This document shows positions 17,895 to 28,189 of a stretch of DNA of 64,000 nucleotides, piece by piece; the stretch's first letter is position 1, and each line of letters begins with the position of its first letter. The position numbers were made by a program, and so were the translations under genes. The stretch spans positions 1,594,501 through 1,658,500 of the forward strand of contig NZ_CP054491.1 in NCBI RefSeq assembly GCF_013343005.1, written 5' to 3'. Source of the DNA: Candidatus Reidiella endopervernicosa (lineage in GTDB: Bacteria > Pseudomonadota > Gammaproteobacteria > GCF-013343005). The notes beneath the pieces were generated by a model, which saw only the letters and a program-made list of their open reading frames with translations, did not search any database and had not been told where the DNA came from.

Positions 17895-18797
17895 TCAGGG
17901 AATAGCCACGGAGGTGAGCAGCAGTTCGCTCGCCGAAAGGGCCGGATCGCCACCACTGAGACGGTGACCGGCAACGGCGGGCAGTACGCTCTGAATATCT
18001 TCGGGGATGACGTAGTCACGGCCATCGATCAATGCCCACGCCTGTGAGGCGCGCAACAGGGCCAGCGAGGCGCGAGGTGAGAGACCGTTCTCAAACTGTG
18101 GTGCTTCACGTGAGAACTCGACCAGCGCCTGCAGGTAGTCGAGCAGTGCATCTGATACGTGGATCTCGGGAACCCGACGCTGCATTGCCTGCAGCTCTTC
18201 GGCGGTGGTGACCGGTTGAATGGCGGTGAGCAGATCACGACGACTCTCACCGCGCAGTAGGGCGCGCTCGGCCTCGCGATCGGGATAACCCATATCGATA
18301 CGCATCAAAAAGCGGTCTAGCTGCGACTCGGGCAGTGGGAAGGTGCCGATATGGTGGCCGGGATTCTGCGTGGCGATGACAAAGAAGGGCTCAGCCAATT
18401 TGCGTGTCTCGCCCTCTGTGGTCACCTGGTGCTCCTCCATCGCCTCGAGCAGGGCGCTCTGGGTCTTGGGTGTGGCGCGGTTGACCTCATCGGCAAGGAT
18501 GAATTGCGAGAAGATCGGGCCGGGGTGGAAGGTGAAGCTGCCCTGTTCACGGTCGTAGATGGAGATGCCGAGAATATCGGCCGGGAGTAGATCGCTGGTG
18601 AACTGAATGCGCTGAAATGAGAGGCCGAGTAGCTGTGCGAGTAGATGGGAGAGGGTGGTCTTGCCCATACCGGGCAGATCCTCGATCAGCAGGTGGCCGC
18701 GTGCCAGCAGGCAGGCGAGGGCAAGGCGGATCTGCGCCTGCTTACCGAGGATAACCTCACTCGCCTGAGCGACGATGGTGTCGATGGTCTGCTTCAT
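17895..18797 (-). CDS. MoxR-family AAA+ ATPase
   Basis: A 300-residue AAA_3 ATPase. Walker A is in EDLPGMGKTTL, Walker B and the following segment in FILADEVNRATPKTQSALLEAMEE, sensor 1 in FFVIATQNP, and a C-terminal lid domain (LSPRASLALLRASQAWA) follows. It acts as a chaperone-like partner of the DUF58 and TgpA proteins encoded directly downstream, with which it forms a tight operon (coding regions overlapping or a few bases apart). Confidence 0.93.
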   Translation of the reverse strand: MKQTIDTIVAQASEVILGKQAQIRLALACLLARGHLLIEDLPGMGKTTLSHLLAQLLGLSFQRIQFTSDLLPADILGISIYDREQGSFTFHPGPIFSQFILADEVNRATPKTQSALLEAMEEHQVTTEGETRKLAEPFFVIATQNPGHHIGTFPLPESQLDRFLMRIDMGYPDREAERALLRGESRRDLLTAIQPVTTAEELQAMQRRVPEIHVSDALLDYLQALVEFSREAPQFENGLSPRASLALLRASQAWALIDGRDYVIPEDIQSVLPAVAGHRLSGGDPALSASELLLTSVAIP

Positions 18798-18878
18798 AAC
18801 ATCCCTTGATAATGATTCTTCACTGCACTCTAGCAGAGAACGAATTAACGCCGGTGTGAAACCCTTCTCATTCAGCGC

Positions 18879-21691
18879 CTATATCAGTAGTTCAACCCGA
18901 GGCTTCTCGTCGCTATCCGTTTCAATCTTGGGATTGCAGACAAACAGCCGCTCGGCCTCGATCTGGTAGTGTTCCATCAGGTGTTTCTGGATCGTCTCGG
19001 CACGCGCTCGGGCAACTTCGGTCAGCTGCTGTTCCAGTTCAGGCGTCATCTGCGGTGCAACGACAGGCTGTTTCTCTTCGGCTGTTTTGGCAGCTGATGG
19101 CTCCCCACTCTCCTTAGCGGCTGCCTTCTGTTTAGCCGCCAGGAGCGCTTTTATCTCACTTTCGTTGGCCTTGCCGCAGAGACGCACACGGATCTGCTTG
19201 TGCTCCTGCATCAGCTTGCCGACCTTCTCCAGGTATTTGATCTGCTCAGGGTTAAGCGAAGAGATCGTGGCTGGGTAGGTGATTGGATCGAGTCGTACCG
19301 CCGAGGCTGCCGCTTCTGCTAGCTCAGCGATGGCGATCAGGGTGCCATAGGGTTGGAAGTAGTATTTCAGGTAGGTCATGGCGGTGGTCTTCATCGCCTT
19401 GCCGAGCGCCTGATTAATGGTGTTGGCGAGACTGAACTCGGGATGGGCAAGATCGCCGCCTAGAGGTAGTTTCAGTTTGATGTTGTTCTCATCATCACGC
19501 AGCAGCGAGAGGGCCGAATCTAGAGGCATCGAGAGCTGATTGGACAGGTGTTCCATCTTCTCCGGGTCGGCGGCATCGACCTCGAGGTTGTTGAGTTTTA
19601 CCCTGTTCTCACCCTTGAGTTTGCCGGCGTCGATCTCGAGTTCGATCTCAGCGCTGGCGTGGCCACTGGTCAGCTCATATCCGAGTGACTGGATGGTGTA
19701 GGGGGAGAGCGGTGGCAGGTCGAGGGTGTCGATATCACCCTTCAGTTTGAGAGTGGGGTGTTCGGCGAAGGGGTAGAGTTCACCGCCGAAGGCGAGGTGT
19801 GTATAGCTACCGATATTGGCCTTAAGCTCGAAGGGACTACCCGTGCTGGGTGTACTGCTGTCGATCTGATTAACCGCAAGCTGCTTTAAAGTGATTCGGT
19901 TTTTATAGTTTGGTGTGATCGCCTCGTCGACGAAGTCGAGATGACTCTTACCAGTTACCTTGATCTGTTGGATCTTGATCGGTATCTGCTGCTTGCTGCC
20001 GGGATCTGACTTGTCCGATTTGCCGCTCTGTAACTGATTGATTAAGGCAATCTCACCCTTTGCTGTACGGCGTAATAGTAGCGCCATGTTATCGAGCGTA
20101 ATCGAGTTGATCGCGGTTATCTGATCGGCTTGATAGTGAAGGTTATCGAGTGTGAGGGAGCCGCTATTAAAGAGTTGCTCACTCTTCTCATCGCTGTTGG
20201 TTGTATGTGGCTTTAACAGTGTAAGTTGTTCGCTGCGGAGTGAGCCGATGGTGAGATCATCAATGGCCCTGAGTTCGATCTCTTTTGCGTTCAAATGGTG
20301 ATAACGCGCCAGGGTAAGTTGTTTGTTGCTGTCATCGATTTGGGTGGTTCCGCTGCTCAGCGAACCGGTTGCTGATGGCTTGTTCTCTTTAACGTAGATG
20401 TTGCCCGACCACGCCCCCTGTTGCTGTGACACATTGAGATGGTTCTCGGCGAGTGCAAGGGCGAGCTGCTTGTGGCTAATGTCACCATTGATCACGACGC
20501 TGGGTGAGTGTTCCACTGGCAGAGTGATTTGTGCATTACCCTTATAGGTGAGCTGCTGGTTTCGGTAGGCGATATCGGCTCTCCGATAACGCGCCCCCCT
20601 GGCATCAATGGTGCCGTCAAAATCGAGTTTCATTGCACCAACCTCGGAGTGACTGAGGCTGGTGGTGCTATCGATCGTCAGCTGATCAATGCCGCTCTTG
20701 GTCTCGGTTCCAATCGTTGTCGCCAGTTGCTCGGTCGTCAAGGTGCCGATGAGATCGACTGAGGGTTGTTTGGTATTCAGGTCGAGGTTGAAGTCGATGC
20801 GACCACCAAAGCGTCCCTTGGCCAGTGTGGTGGATAGTGTGTCGTTGGCGAGGGAGAGGCCGCCTAAGTTAATTTCACCCAGTTGGCTGGCACGCAGCTC
20901 TTTTGCATCGATCTCGACTATCAGTGTGGTCTGCGCGGAGAGCGCACCACTTAGGGCCGTTAGTTGCTTGTTCAGTAGTGGGGCGATGCTCTGCAGATCG
21001 AACTGCTCAAGCTGTAACTGGGTCTCGAAGCGTTGCGTCTCATTGAAGGGGCGTAGCTCAGCAGCCAGTTGTAGTGGAGTGTCGTTGAGTGTGGCGGTAA
21101 GGGTGAGGTTTGCCGCTCGATCAAGATTACGGTTAGAGAGGTGTTCAAGTTTCAGCTGCTCGAGGGTGAGCTGGCCGTGAGCTGACTTCTGCTGTAGCTG
21201 ATCGAGGCGCTATCCAGAATTAACTGGTCGAGAGTGAAACCCCATGGGTTCTGCTGCTGGGTGCTAGCGTCACTCTTGGTTGCTGGTAGTGCAAGTGAGG
21301 CGACGGTTAATCTGCCCTCACTATCGACCGAGAGTGCAATCGAACTGTTGTTGATGGTGAGTGACTCGATGTGGATTAGCCGCTGCCATAGGTCACGAAC
21401 ATTAAGGGTGGTGGTTAGCTGCTCAAGGTGCTGTGGTGCACCATCGCTAAACTGGTAGTTGAGCTGGTCGATCCTCAATTGGCCGGTAAAAAGATTGAGA
21501 TCGATGTTCTCAACGGTTGCTGTGGACGCCCCCTGATCCTTCAACCACGATTCGAGACTATGGCCGAGAGCGAAGGGGAGAGCTGCCAGCATGAGTGCAA
21601 CCAGCAACACGATGGCTGCGGTGATCTGCAGCCATCGGCGCTGCCAGATGGGGGGCGATTTGGACTCAGGTGCAACAGCGGTGTCGTTCAT
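18879..21691 (-). pseudogene. Large DUF748 (AsmA-like) protein, one frameshift
   Basis: A gene of about 935 codons read in two frames. The N-terminal part (21691 to about 21210) has a membrane anchor (WLQITAAIVLLVALMLAALPF) followed by repeated beta-strand segments. The remainder continues to 18879 with the DUF748 core (ITPNYKNRITLKQL, then LYPFAEHPTLKLKGDIDTLDL) and an OmpA-like end (VRLCGKANE, then IEAERLFVCNPKIE). The frame changes by one base near 21205-21215, around GATCAGCTACAGCAG, so the product would be truncated at 179 residues if the base is truly lost. AsmA/DUF748 proteins are envelope proteins linked to lipid or outer-membrane homeostasis. It is upstream of moxR on the same strand with an 81-base gap. 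A sequencing error is equally possible. Confidence 0.8.
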
Positions 21692-23144
21692 TGGGGACTC
21701 CTATCAATCAGAGGAGCATGATAAACGAAATGGTTAGCAAGGGGCGCTGGTAGGAGGGTGCTATTTAATCTGTTTAACGGCGGTTGATCTGGTCGATAAA
21801 CATTTCGGTCGATTCGCGGGTGATATTGACCATGTCACCGATGAATTCGATGTCACCAATTGCTTCACGCAGCTTGTGGGCACGGTGTGAGGAGTGCTGC
21901 TGCAGTTTGTCGGTGACACTGTCGACAAAGTGGATGGGGAGTTTTGCGGCCTTGGAGATAACTATTTTTACACTGCACTGCTCCTGCAGCATGGCGTGTT
22001 CAAAAAAGCGGCGTCGCTCGGTCTCGTTTTTAAATTCGGCATCGGTGGCGGAGAGGATCTCAAAACGCCCCGGTTCATCGATGATCGGTTGCTTGAACAT
22101 GTAGATTGGCAGGCTGGCCTGGGCACTGCTACGAAGCTCATTTCCGATACGCGCAATGCGGCGATGTTCGGCGATGGGTGAGAAGTCGAATTCACCTGGA
22201 GCGACCTCGAAGAAGCGAATTAATCCCTCGTCATCATCGGGCATCACGATCTGACTTAGGCGCATCGCACCCTGTGCGTTTTTGCCAATCATCAACGGAA
22301 TGGTCGAGGTGCTGGCGGTTGCGATCGCCTCCAGGGTGCGGGTCTGAGCGGTGGAGATGGTGTCGCTATAGTCGACCTGCAGCTTTTCGGCATTGCGTTT
22401 GAAAACGTTGCGGAAAAAGTCGGTGACCGACTTGTCGACTTGTCGACTTGATCGACGGCGGCGTTGCTGTCGCGATCAAAGAGGCGGCTGAGGTGTAGGC
22501 AACGGGGATTTCCGCTGAGGCTGACAACCTGGTAGCTAACGTGCTTGAGAAAGTTTTTGCCTGTCTGCTCAGCGTAACGCTGGAAGCTTATCTCAACGAT
22601 CTGTCGTGGATTAATCTCGAGTTCGTGCTCATCAAGTGCAATGCTGACACCACCAACCGATAGATTGACGGTATTGGATTCAATGCGCTGTTCACCAATG
22701 GTGAGTACCACGCTGGTTTTGATCAGGTATCGCGGTTCTCGGCGCTGAATATCGCGGCCGAGGGTGACAATCTCGGGCTGATTGGGTAACTCACCCTGAC
22801 CGAGCTCTAGCACTTTGTTGGGTATGGTAACCGCGTCAGGGATCGCATCACTGAACATCCACTGTTCAGCGACCTCGGTCATGTCGGAGACGATGCCGAC
22901 CGCACTGATTTCATCGACCATCTTCAGGATGTTCTCAGCGCTGTCGTAGTTATTCTCTGCCACCTGATTCAGGCAGGCGATCATCTTGCGACAGGAGGGT
23001 TTGTGGTAAGGGGATATCACCAGTTTTAAGAGCTGAAAGCCGGGGTGTTTCTGGTGAGAGATAACAAAGTTTACCCAATCACTACGAGTGGCAAACTCAA
23101 AATCGGTAGCTGAAATCAGTGATCCACTGGCGGCGTCGCGATCG

Positions 23145-23420
23145 CTGACCGCCATGGATAGCGAAGCGAAGGCGGTTAGTCCCCGATAGTCGACGCCGTC
23201 TGCCTATTCGTAGTTGAGAGCGCGAGCGAACGACGGAGAAGATGCAGCAGCGGCTTTATGTCGGCGTAGAGTCACTGAGGGAGTGTGTAGAGCCGCGAAG
23301 AGGTGATTACGCAACGTACGCAGGACGTCGGGGCGCCGTAGGCATAAACGGTCGCGTTAAGTATTTGCCGCTTGCTTGGGCTTGGATGCCCAAAACATGC
23401 TTCCGCAAAATAGCGACTCC
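23145..23420 (+). mobile_element. Repeat element B (276 bp), inside the PilZ gene
   Basis: Starts CTGACCGCCATGGATAGC and ends GCGACTCC. CG flanks it at 23143-23144 and 23421-23422. It has the GATAG 5' hairpin and the GCTTG 3' hairpin, whose partner strand reads CATGC. Removal with one CG joins the gene in frame. Confidence 0.93.
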
Positions 23421-24264
23421 CGAAGATCATCATCAGCGGTTCGGGACAGCTCTGTTCCGTGTTACAACTCAAGAAGTGTTGGAGTCGGTGTGGCTGCATA
23501 AAGGGACTGAGGTCGAAACCACTCTCACCCTTCTTAAACTGTTCGAGCATGGCCCGGTTACCATCACTCACGCCAACCAGACCGACCCGTGCTCCGTCGG
23601 TGTCACCGCAGAAGAAGAGTGGCAGCAGAGCGCTGGAGAGGGTGTAGAGCCGTTCGGTGAGAAGTGCATTGGCAGTCAGCAGCTCATCACTGACATCGAC
23701 CCGGTAGCGTGAATTATTGGCATCGATAAAGGCATCGATCGCTTTGCGATGGTCTGGATCACTCTCACTATGCTGCAGCCGTAGCTGGATTCCCGCCTTG
23801 GTGTGGTCGACGTTGAGGATGGTGTAGCCCGAGCGTACTGTGCCGATCTTGCCCTCAATGGCGGGAATCTCGATATCGACCACGCTGCCTTCATCTAAGA
23901 AGATCGGCGTGCGGGTGATGGCACAGAGACCGCTGGGAGAGATGTCGCGTGTGGTCAGCTCCACGCCACCCTCATCATGATGCAGTAGTGCGGCTGTGGA
24001 CATCTCTAGACGCGCCTCGGTGCGTTCAGAGAAGTACTGCATCGAGAGCGGTTCGGGTTGATCAATATCGAGGGTGCGCCACTGCTCGAGCATCATCTGC
24101 TCAATCTCTTCTGCGGTCAGTTCGGTTGCAGCGGATGTGCCAGTGAGCTGGCGTGGTTTGGCAACCGCCGGTTTTTTCGCAGCAGCACGTTTCTCGCTCC
24201 CCTTTTTATGGCGAGCCTGGATATCTTCATACATGCCGACAGTGAAAAGACCGTTGTTCTTTCG

Positions 24265-24543
24265 CTGACCGCCATGGATAGCGAAGCGAAGGCGGTTAGT
24301 CCGCGATAGTCGACGCCGTCTGCATATTCGTAGTTGAGAGCGCGAGCGGACGACGAAGAAGATGCAGCAGCGGCTTTATGTCGGCGTAGAGTCACTGAGG
24401 GAGTTGTGTAGAGCCGCGAAGAGGTGATTACGCAACGTACGCAGGACGGTCGGGGCGCCGTAGGCATAAACGGTCGCGTGAAGTTTTTGCTGTTTGCTTG
24501 GGCTTGGATGCCCAAAACAAACTTTCGCAAAATAGCGACTCCC
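24265..24543 (+). mobile_element. Repeat element C (279 bp), inside the PilZ gene
   Basis: GATAG 5' hairpin, GTTTG/CAAAC 3' hairpin, CG at both flanks (24263-24264 and 24544-24545). In the sense of the PilZ gene one frame stays open through the whole element because the usual TAG (near 24326) reads TAT here. The insert length is not a multiple of three, so the gene beyond it is read out of frame. Confidence 0.93.
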
Positions 24544-24837
24544 CGATTTAACGCCTCGACGAAGGCCTGGTAGGTATCACGGTCGAGGTGCATCGAGAGG
24601 TTGCGATAGAGGTAGGCACGACACTCCTCTTTGGTCTTGCCGCGCATATCGATGCCGCGGTGGCACTCCTGTGAGCGTCTCCGCTTTTCAGCGCGTTGAA
24701 TAAATTGGTCGGTCTTGGAACCCTCTTCAACATGCTCCGCCACCAGTTCCTGACTGCCGTCGCTGGGCGCGGTGCGCATGTAGTGCCAGATGACGCGGTT
24801 TTGAGAAGCACTGCTCATAGGTGAGGCTCCACGAGCG

Positions 24838-25114
24838 CTGACCGCCATGGAGAGCGAAGTGAGGGCGGTTAGTCCCCGATAGTCGACGCCGTCTGCCTAT
24901 TCGTAGTTGAGAGCGCGAGCGAACGACGGAGAAGATGCAGCAGCGGCTTTATGTCGGCGTAGAGTCACTGAGGAGTTGTGTAGAGCCGCGAAGAGGTGAT
25001 TACGCAACGAACGCAGGACGGTCGAGGCGCCGCAGGCATAAACGGTCGCGTGAAGTTTTTGCTGTTTGCTTGGCTTGGATGCCCAAAACAAACTTTCGCA
25101 AAAATAGCGACTCC
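24838..25114 (+). mobile_element. Repeat element D (277 bp), in the leader of the PilZ gene
   Basis: The only copy not inside a coding region. It ends 20 bases upstream of the PilZ-gene ATG (24818), leaving the ribosome site in place but separating it from upstream promoter sequence. CG flanks it at 24836-24837 and 25115-25116. GAGAG 5' hairpin, GTTTG 3' hairpin. Confidence 0.93.
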
Positions 25115-25449
25115 CGGAAGTGGGGCAGTCGTATACTCTGTTTCTTTTTTTAGCAGGACGTTGGCGCTCATCAGTGACTAGGCAATCATTATTATTGTCA
25201 GCCGATGTCCCCAAGCTGTGGGCGGACATAATCCATGGCGAATGTAAGTATATGTTGTGCTTGAGCATATATCAGCTGCTGCTGCGTGTGAATAGCGGGT
25301 GTTTTGTGCTGATTCAGAAAAAGTGTGCGGTAGTGGTGCGCGGCAGCGGCCTGATTGGAATCAGGCCAATTATCGGTGGATGGCGTCTGTACCTTTAATA
25401 CTATTGCGGTAACATCCCGTTCAGGATTTATTACAAGGATTCGAGAATC
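25115..25449. other. Divergent intergenic region with a perfect 20-bp palindrome
   Basis: A 335-base region between element D and galU. It presumably holds the promoters of the PilZ gene (minus) and galU (plus). The inverted repeat GGCCTGATT (25348-25356), GG, AATCAGGCC (25359-25367) lies about 80 bases before galU and could be an operator or a hairpin. No T-run follows it. I see no credible gene here. Confidence 0.5.
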
Positions 25450-26274
25450 ATGATTCGTAAATGCCTCTTCCCAGCTGCCGGATACGGTACCCGTTTCCTG
25501 CCTGCGACCAAGTCGATGCCGAAGGAGATGTTGCCGATCGTCAACAAACCGTTGATTCAGTACGGTGTCGAAGAGGCGCTTAATGCGGGTATGTACGATA
25601 TCGCGATTATTACCGGTCGTAGCAAACGTGCCATCGAGGATCACTTCGATATCAGCTATGAACTGGAACATCAGATTAGCGGTACCGATAAGGAGAACCA
25701 TCTCACCGAGATCCGCAAGATCATCAAGGAGTGCACCTTCTCCTACACCCGTCAGATTGAGATGCGTGGTCTGGGTGATGCGATCCTCACCGGTGAGACG
25801 CTGATCGGTAATGAACCGTTTGGGGTGATTCTTGCCGATGACCTCTGTGTCGGTGACGGTGACGAGGTGATGAAGCAGATGCTCAAAACCTATGAGAAGT
25901 ATCGCTGTAGCGTGGTTGCGATCCAGGAGGTCGATCAGAGTGAGGTCGATAAGTATGGTGTGATCGGAGGTAGTGCGATCGATGAAGACACCTATATGGT
26001 CTCCTCAATGATGGAGAAGCCCTCGCCAAAGGAGGCGCCGAGTAATCTGGCGGTGATTGGCCGCTATATCCTGACTCCCGATATCTTCGATGTGCTGCGT
26101 CGTACTCCGACTGGAAAAAATGGTGAGCTGCAGATTACCGATGCGTTGCAGACCCAGGCGAGTGAGAACATGGTGGTGGGGTGTAAGTTTCGAGGGAAGC
26201 GTTTCGACTGCGGTAGCATCGACGGCTTTGTCGAGGCGACCAACTATTTCTACGAACAGACGAAGGGCGAATAG
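25450..26274 (+). CDS. galU: UTP-glucose-1-phosphate uridylyltransferase GalU
   Basis: A 274-residue nucleotidyltransferase making UDP-glucose from UTP and glucose-1-phosphate for exopolysaccharide, LPS and osmoprotectant synthesis. The nucleotide-binding N-terminus is FPAAGYGTRFLPATKSMPKEM, with VNKPLIQYGVEEA next, and GVILADDLCV and FDCGSIDGFVEATNYF later, all typical of GalU. ATG 25450 has ACAAGGATT upstream. It is convergent with the FlhG-like gene, 4 bases apart. Confidence 0.95.
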   Translation: MIRKCLFPAAGYGTRFLPATKSMPKEMLPIVNKPLIQYGVEEALNAGMYDIAIITGRSKRAIEDHFDISYELEHQISGTDKENHLTEIRKIIKECTFSYTRQIEMRGLGDAILTGETLIGNEPFGVILADDLCVGDGDEVMKQMLKTYEKYRCSVVAIQEVDQSEVDKYGVIGGSAIDEDTYMVSSMMEKPSPKEAPSNLAVIGRYILTPDIFDVLRRTPTGKNGELQITDALQTQASENMVVGCKFRGKRFDCGSIDGFVEATNYFYEQTKGE

Positions 26275-26278
26275 GCCG

Positions 26279-27992
26279 CTAATTTGACTCGTCGTGGCTG
26301 GCGAGTCTTGCCGAGTCGATATGGCTTACTGATGCTGACTCTTCACGCTCAAAGGGTGAACGTCCAAAACGATCCCTAAAACTCTCCGTCAGTGATGCGA
26401 TCGCATCGCGTGCGTCTGCTTCACTCAAACTCCCGTTCAGCAGCGAGTTCTGTAGCGGGGCCTGTAGATTATCCAGTGGTCGGTTGTTGTGGGATTGATA
26501 GGCGTTGATCAGTCCATGCAGCAGTGACTCGACTGCGGAAGCGCTGTCGCGGTTTTGTGCGACCAGTTTGGCGAGCAGACGTTCGTTGTCGTGTAGCGGC
26601 TGTCGGTGCTGCTTTTCAAACAACTCCTCGAGGGTCAGCGACAGGGTCAACGTCTCCTGCGCGGGGAAGTCGTTACGCTCCAACCAACGCAGCAGGGCGC
26701 GTTGCTCGTTAAAGGGTATCGAGCCGAAACGGTTGTTGTAGCGCTCAAGCAGTGTGGCCAGGGCGGGGCGGATCTGCTGTTCGCCGAAGGCTGACTTCTC
26801 GATCATCGCAGTGAGTTGCTCAAGGAGTTCCACAGGCGTTGCAGGTTGCGTTGTGTTCGCTGAGATCTGGCTGGGTGCTTTCGCACTCTCGGTACGTTTT
26901 GCCCAGTAGCTGCTGAAACCACCGCTCTCTTCTGCACTGCCGAGGTGGTTGGTGACCGCCTCGGAGAGGGCATAGAAGCAGCGACTGGCGGGGGCCTCAT
27001 GGTCGAGCAGGATCAGTGGCCGTTGCAGGCGAATCGCCCGTACCAGTGTCTCGTCCTGAAGGATGTGGCCCAGGTAGTAGGTGTCGACCTTCGCTGACCG
27101 CCATGGAGAGCGAAGTGAGGGCGGTTAGTCCCCGATAGTCGACGCCGTCTGCCTATTCGTAGTTGAGAGCGCGAGCGAACGACGGAGAAGATGCAGCAGC
27201 GGCTTTATGTCGGCGTAGAGTCACTGAGGGAGTTGTGTAGAGCAGCGAAGAGGTGATTACGCAACGTACGCAGGACGGTCGGCGCCGCAGGCATAAACGG
27301 TCGCGTGAAGTTTTGCTGTTTGCTTGGGCTTGGATGCCCAAAACAAACTTTCGCAAAAATAGCGACTCCCGGCAGATACTTTTAGTGGCATCCTGAAAGC
27401 GCTGAAAAATCTCCAGACTCTTCTGATGATTCGGTACCTGGTTGGTAAGAATGTAGGCCGGGGTGTCGATGTGACGATTCTTGGCGATCTTCAGCAGCGA
27501 GAAGGCGTTGGTCATCGAGGTGGGATCGGGAGTAATCACCACTACCATCTGTTGGGCCGCGCGTAGAAACTCCAGCACGGTGTCACTGGCACCCGCAGCG
27601 GTGTCGATCAGCAGATAATCGAAACGTGACTCCAGCTCGCGTAGCGCCTCAATCAATCGTTGATGCTGGCTGTGGTTGAGCTGTGCGCAATCGGCGATAC
27701 CGGAGGCGGCCGGCACGATCTGTACCCCATGTGGACCTTCGATCAAGATCTCATCAATCGTGTGCTCACCGCTGAGCAGGTGCTCCAGGGTCAGTTCGGG
27801 GCTCTTCCCAAGCAGAACGTTAATGTTGGCCATGCCGGTGTCGGCGTCGAAGATACAGACGCGTTGACCGCGTGAGGCGAGGGCGATGCCGAGGTTGGTG
27901 CTGACGCTGGTCTTTCCGACGCCACCCTTGCCACTGGTAATGGCGATGACGATGACCTCGGTTTTGTGTGCTGGAGAGGTGGATTGGCTCAT
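26279..27992 (-). pseudogene. FlhG/MinD-type P-loop ATPase with long C-terminal extension, split by element E
   Basis: The N-terminal piece (27992-27371) has a deviant Walker A (TSGKGGVGKTSVSTNLG), Walker B FDADTGMANINVLLG and LLIDTAAGASDTVL, as in FlhG/MotR/YlxH. The C piece (27092-26279) begins KVDTYYLGHILQDETLVRAIRLQRP, the normal FlhG continuation. Joining needs the element and one CG removed plus one base restored in an A-run close to the junction (27370s), giving YLPKVDTYYLG and about 478 residues. FlhG proteins are near 290 residues, so the last 200 residues (helical, GLINAYQ, then RDAIASLTESF) are an extension of unknown role. No flagellar gene lies nearby. ATG 27992 (MSQSTS) is preferred over the longer frame to 28037. 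Confidence 0.8.
27094..27369 (+). mobile_element. Repeat element E (276 bp), inside the FlhG-like gene
   Basis: GAGAG 5' hairpin, GTTTG/CAAAC 3' hairpin, CG at 27092-27093 and 27370-27371. The gene frame across the site is off by one base, explained by AAAA instead of AAAAA close to the junction. Confidence 0.92.
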
Positions 27993-28189
27993 CAATGCTC
28001 TATTTTCTTTTCTCTCAACAGGTTGCTCGCGGTGCAACCGAATAGCTGCTGATCATAGCAGAGTCGCTGCTGAGGCAGGGTTCGCGATCGGTGCTTATTC
28101 CCGTCTGTTGATAGGAGAGGGCAGACGAATCTTGTGTCGATGGGGTAACTCTGCTACTTTTGTCTCATAAATCCATATAAATTAAGTAG

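Larger units (their letters stand above)
21774..24818 (-). pseudogene. PilZ-domain protein interrupted by elements B and C
   Basis: An 825-residue gene in three pieces: 24818-24545, 24263-23422 and 23143-21774. Junctions read EALN-RKNNG (C) and LMMIF-DRDAAS (B), both in frame when the element and one CG are removed. The last piece also carries an 8-base tandem duplication (22431-22446), whose removal restores DQVDKSVTDFF. A PilZ-type domain near the middle has RREPRY and NLSVGGVSI, the RxxxR and (D/N)xSxxG c-di-GMP-binding motifs. An earlier region with RDISPSGLCAI may be a second, weaker PilZ domain. The start is ATG 24818 with GTGGAG ahead. Element D lies just upstream, in the leader. As it stands no full protein can be made. 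It was presumably a c-di-GMP receptor. Confidence 0.8.

Noticed and set aside
22292-25268. Short frames made of the repeat itself (for example 24897-25268, 25013-25171, 23272-23300)
   Set aside because: They share the same translated repeat (ending LNYE) and arise from an element, not from a gene.
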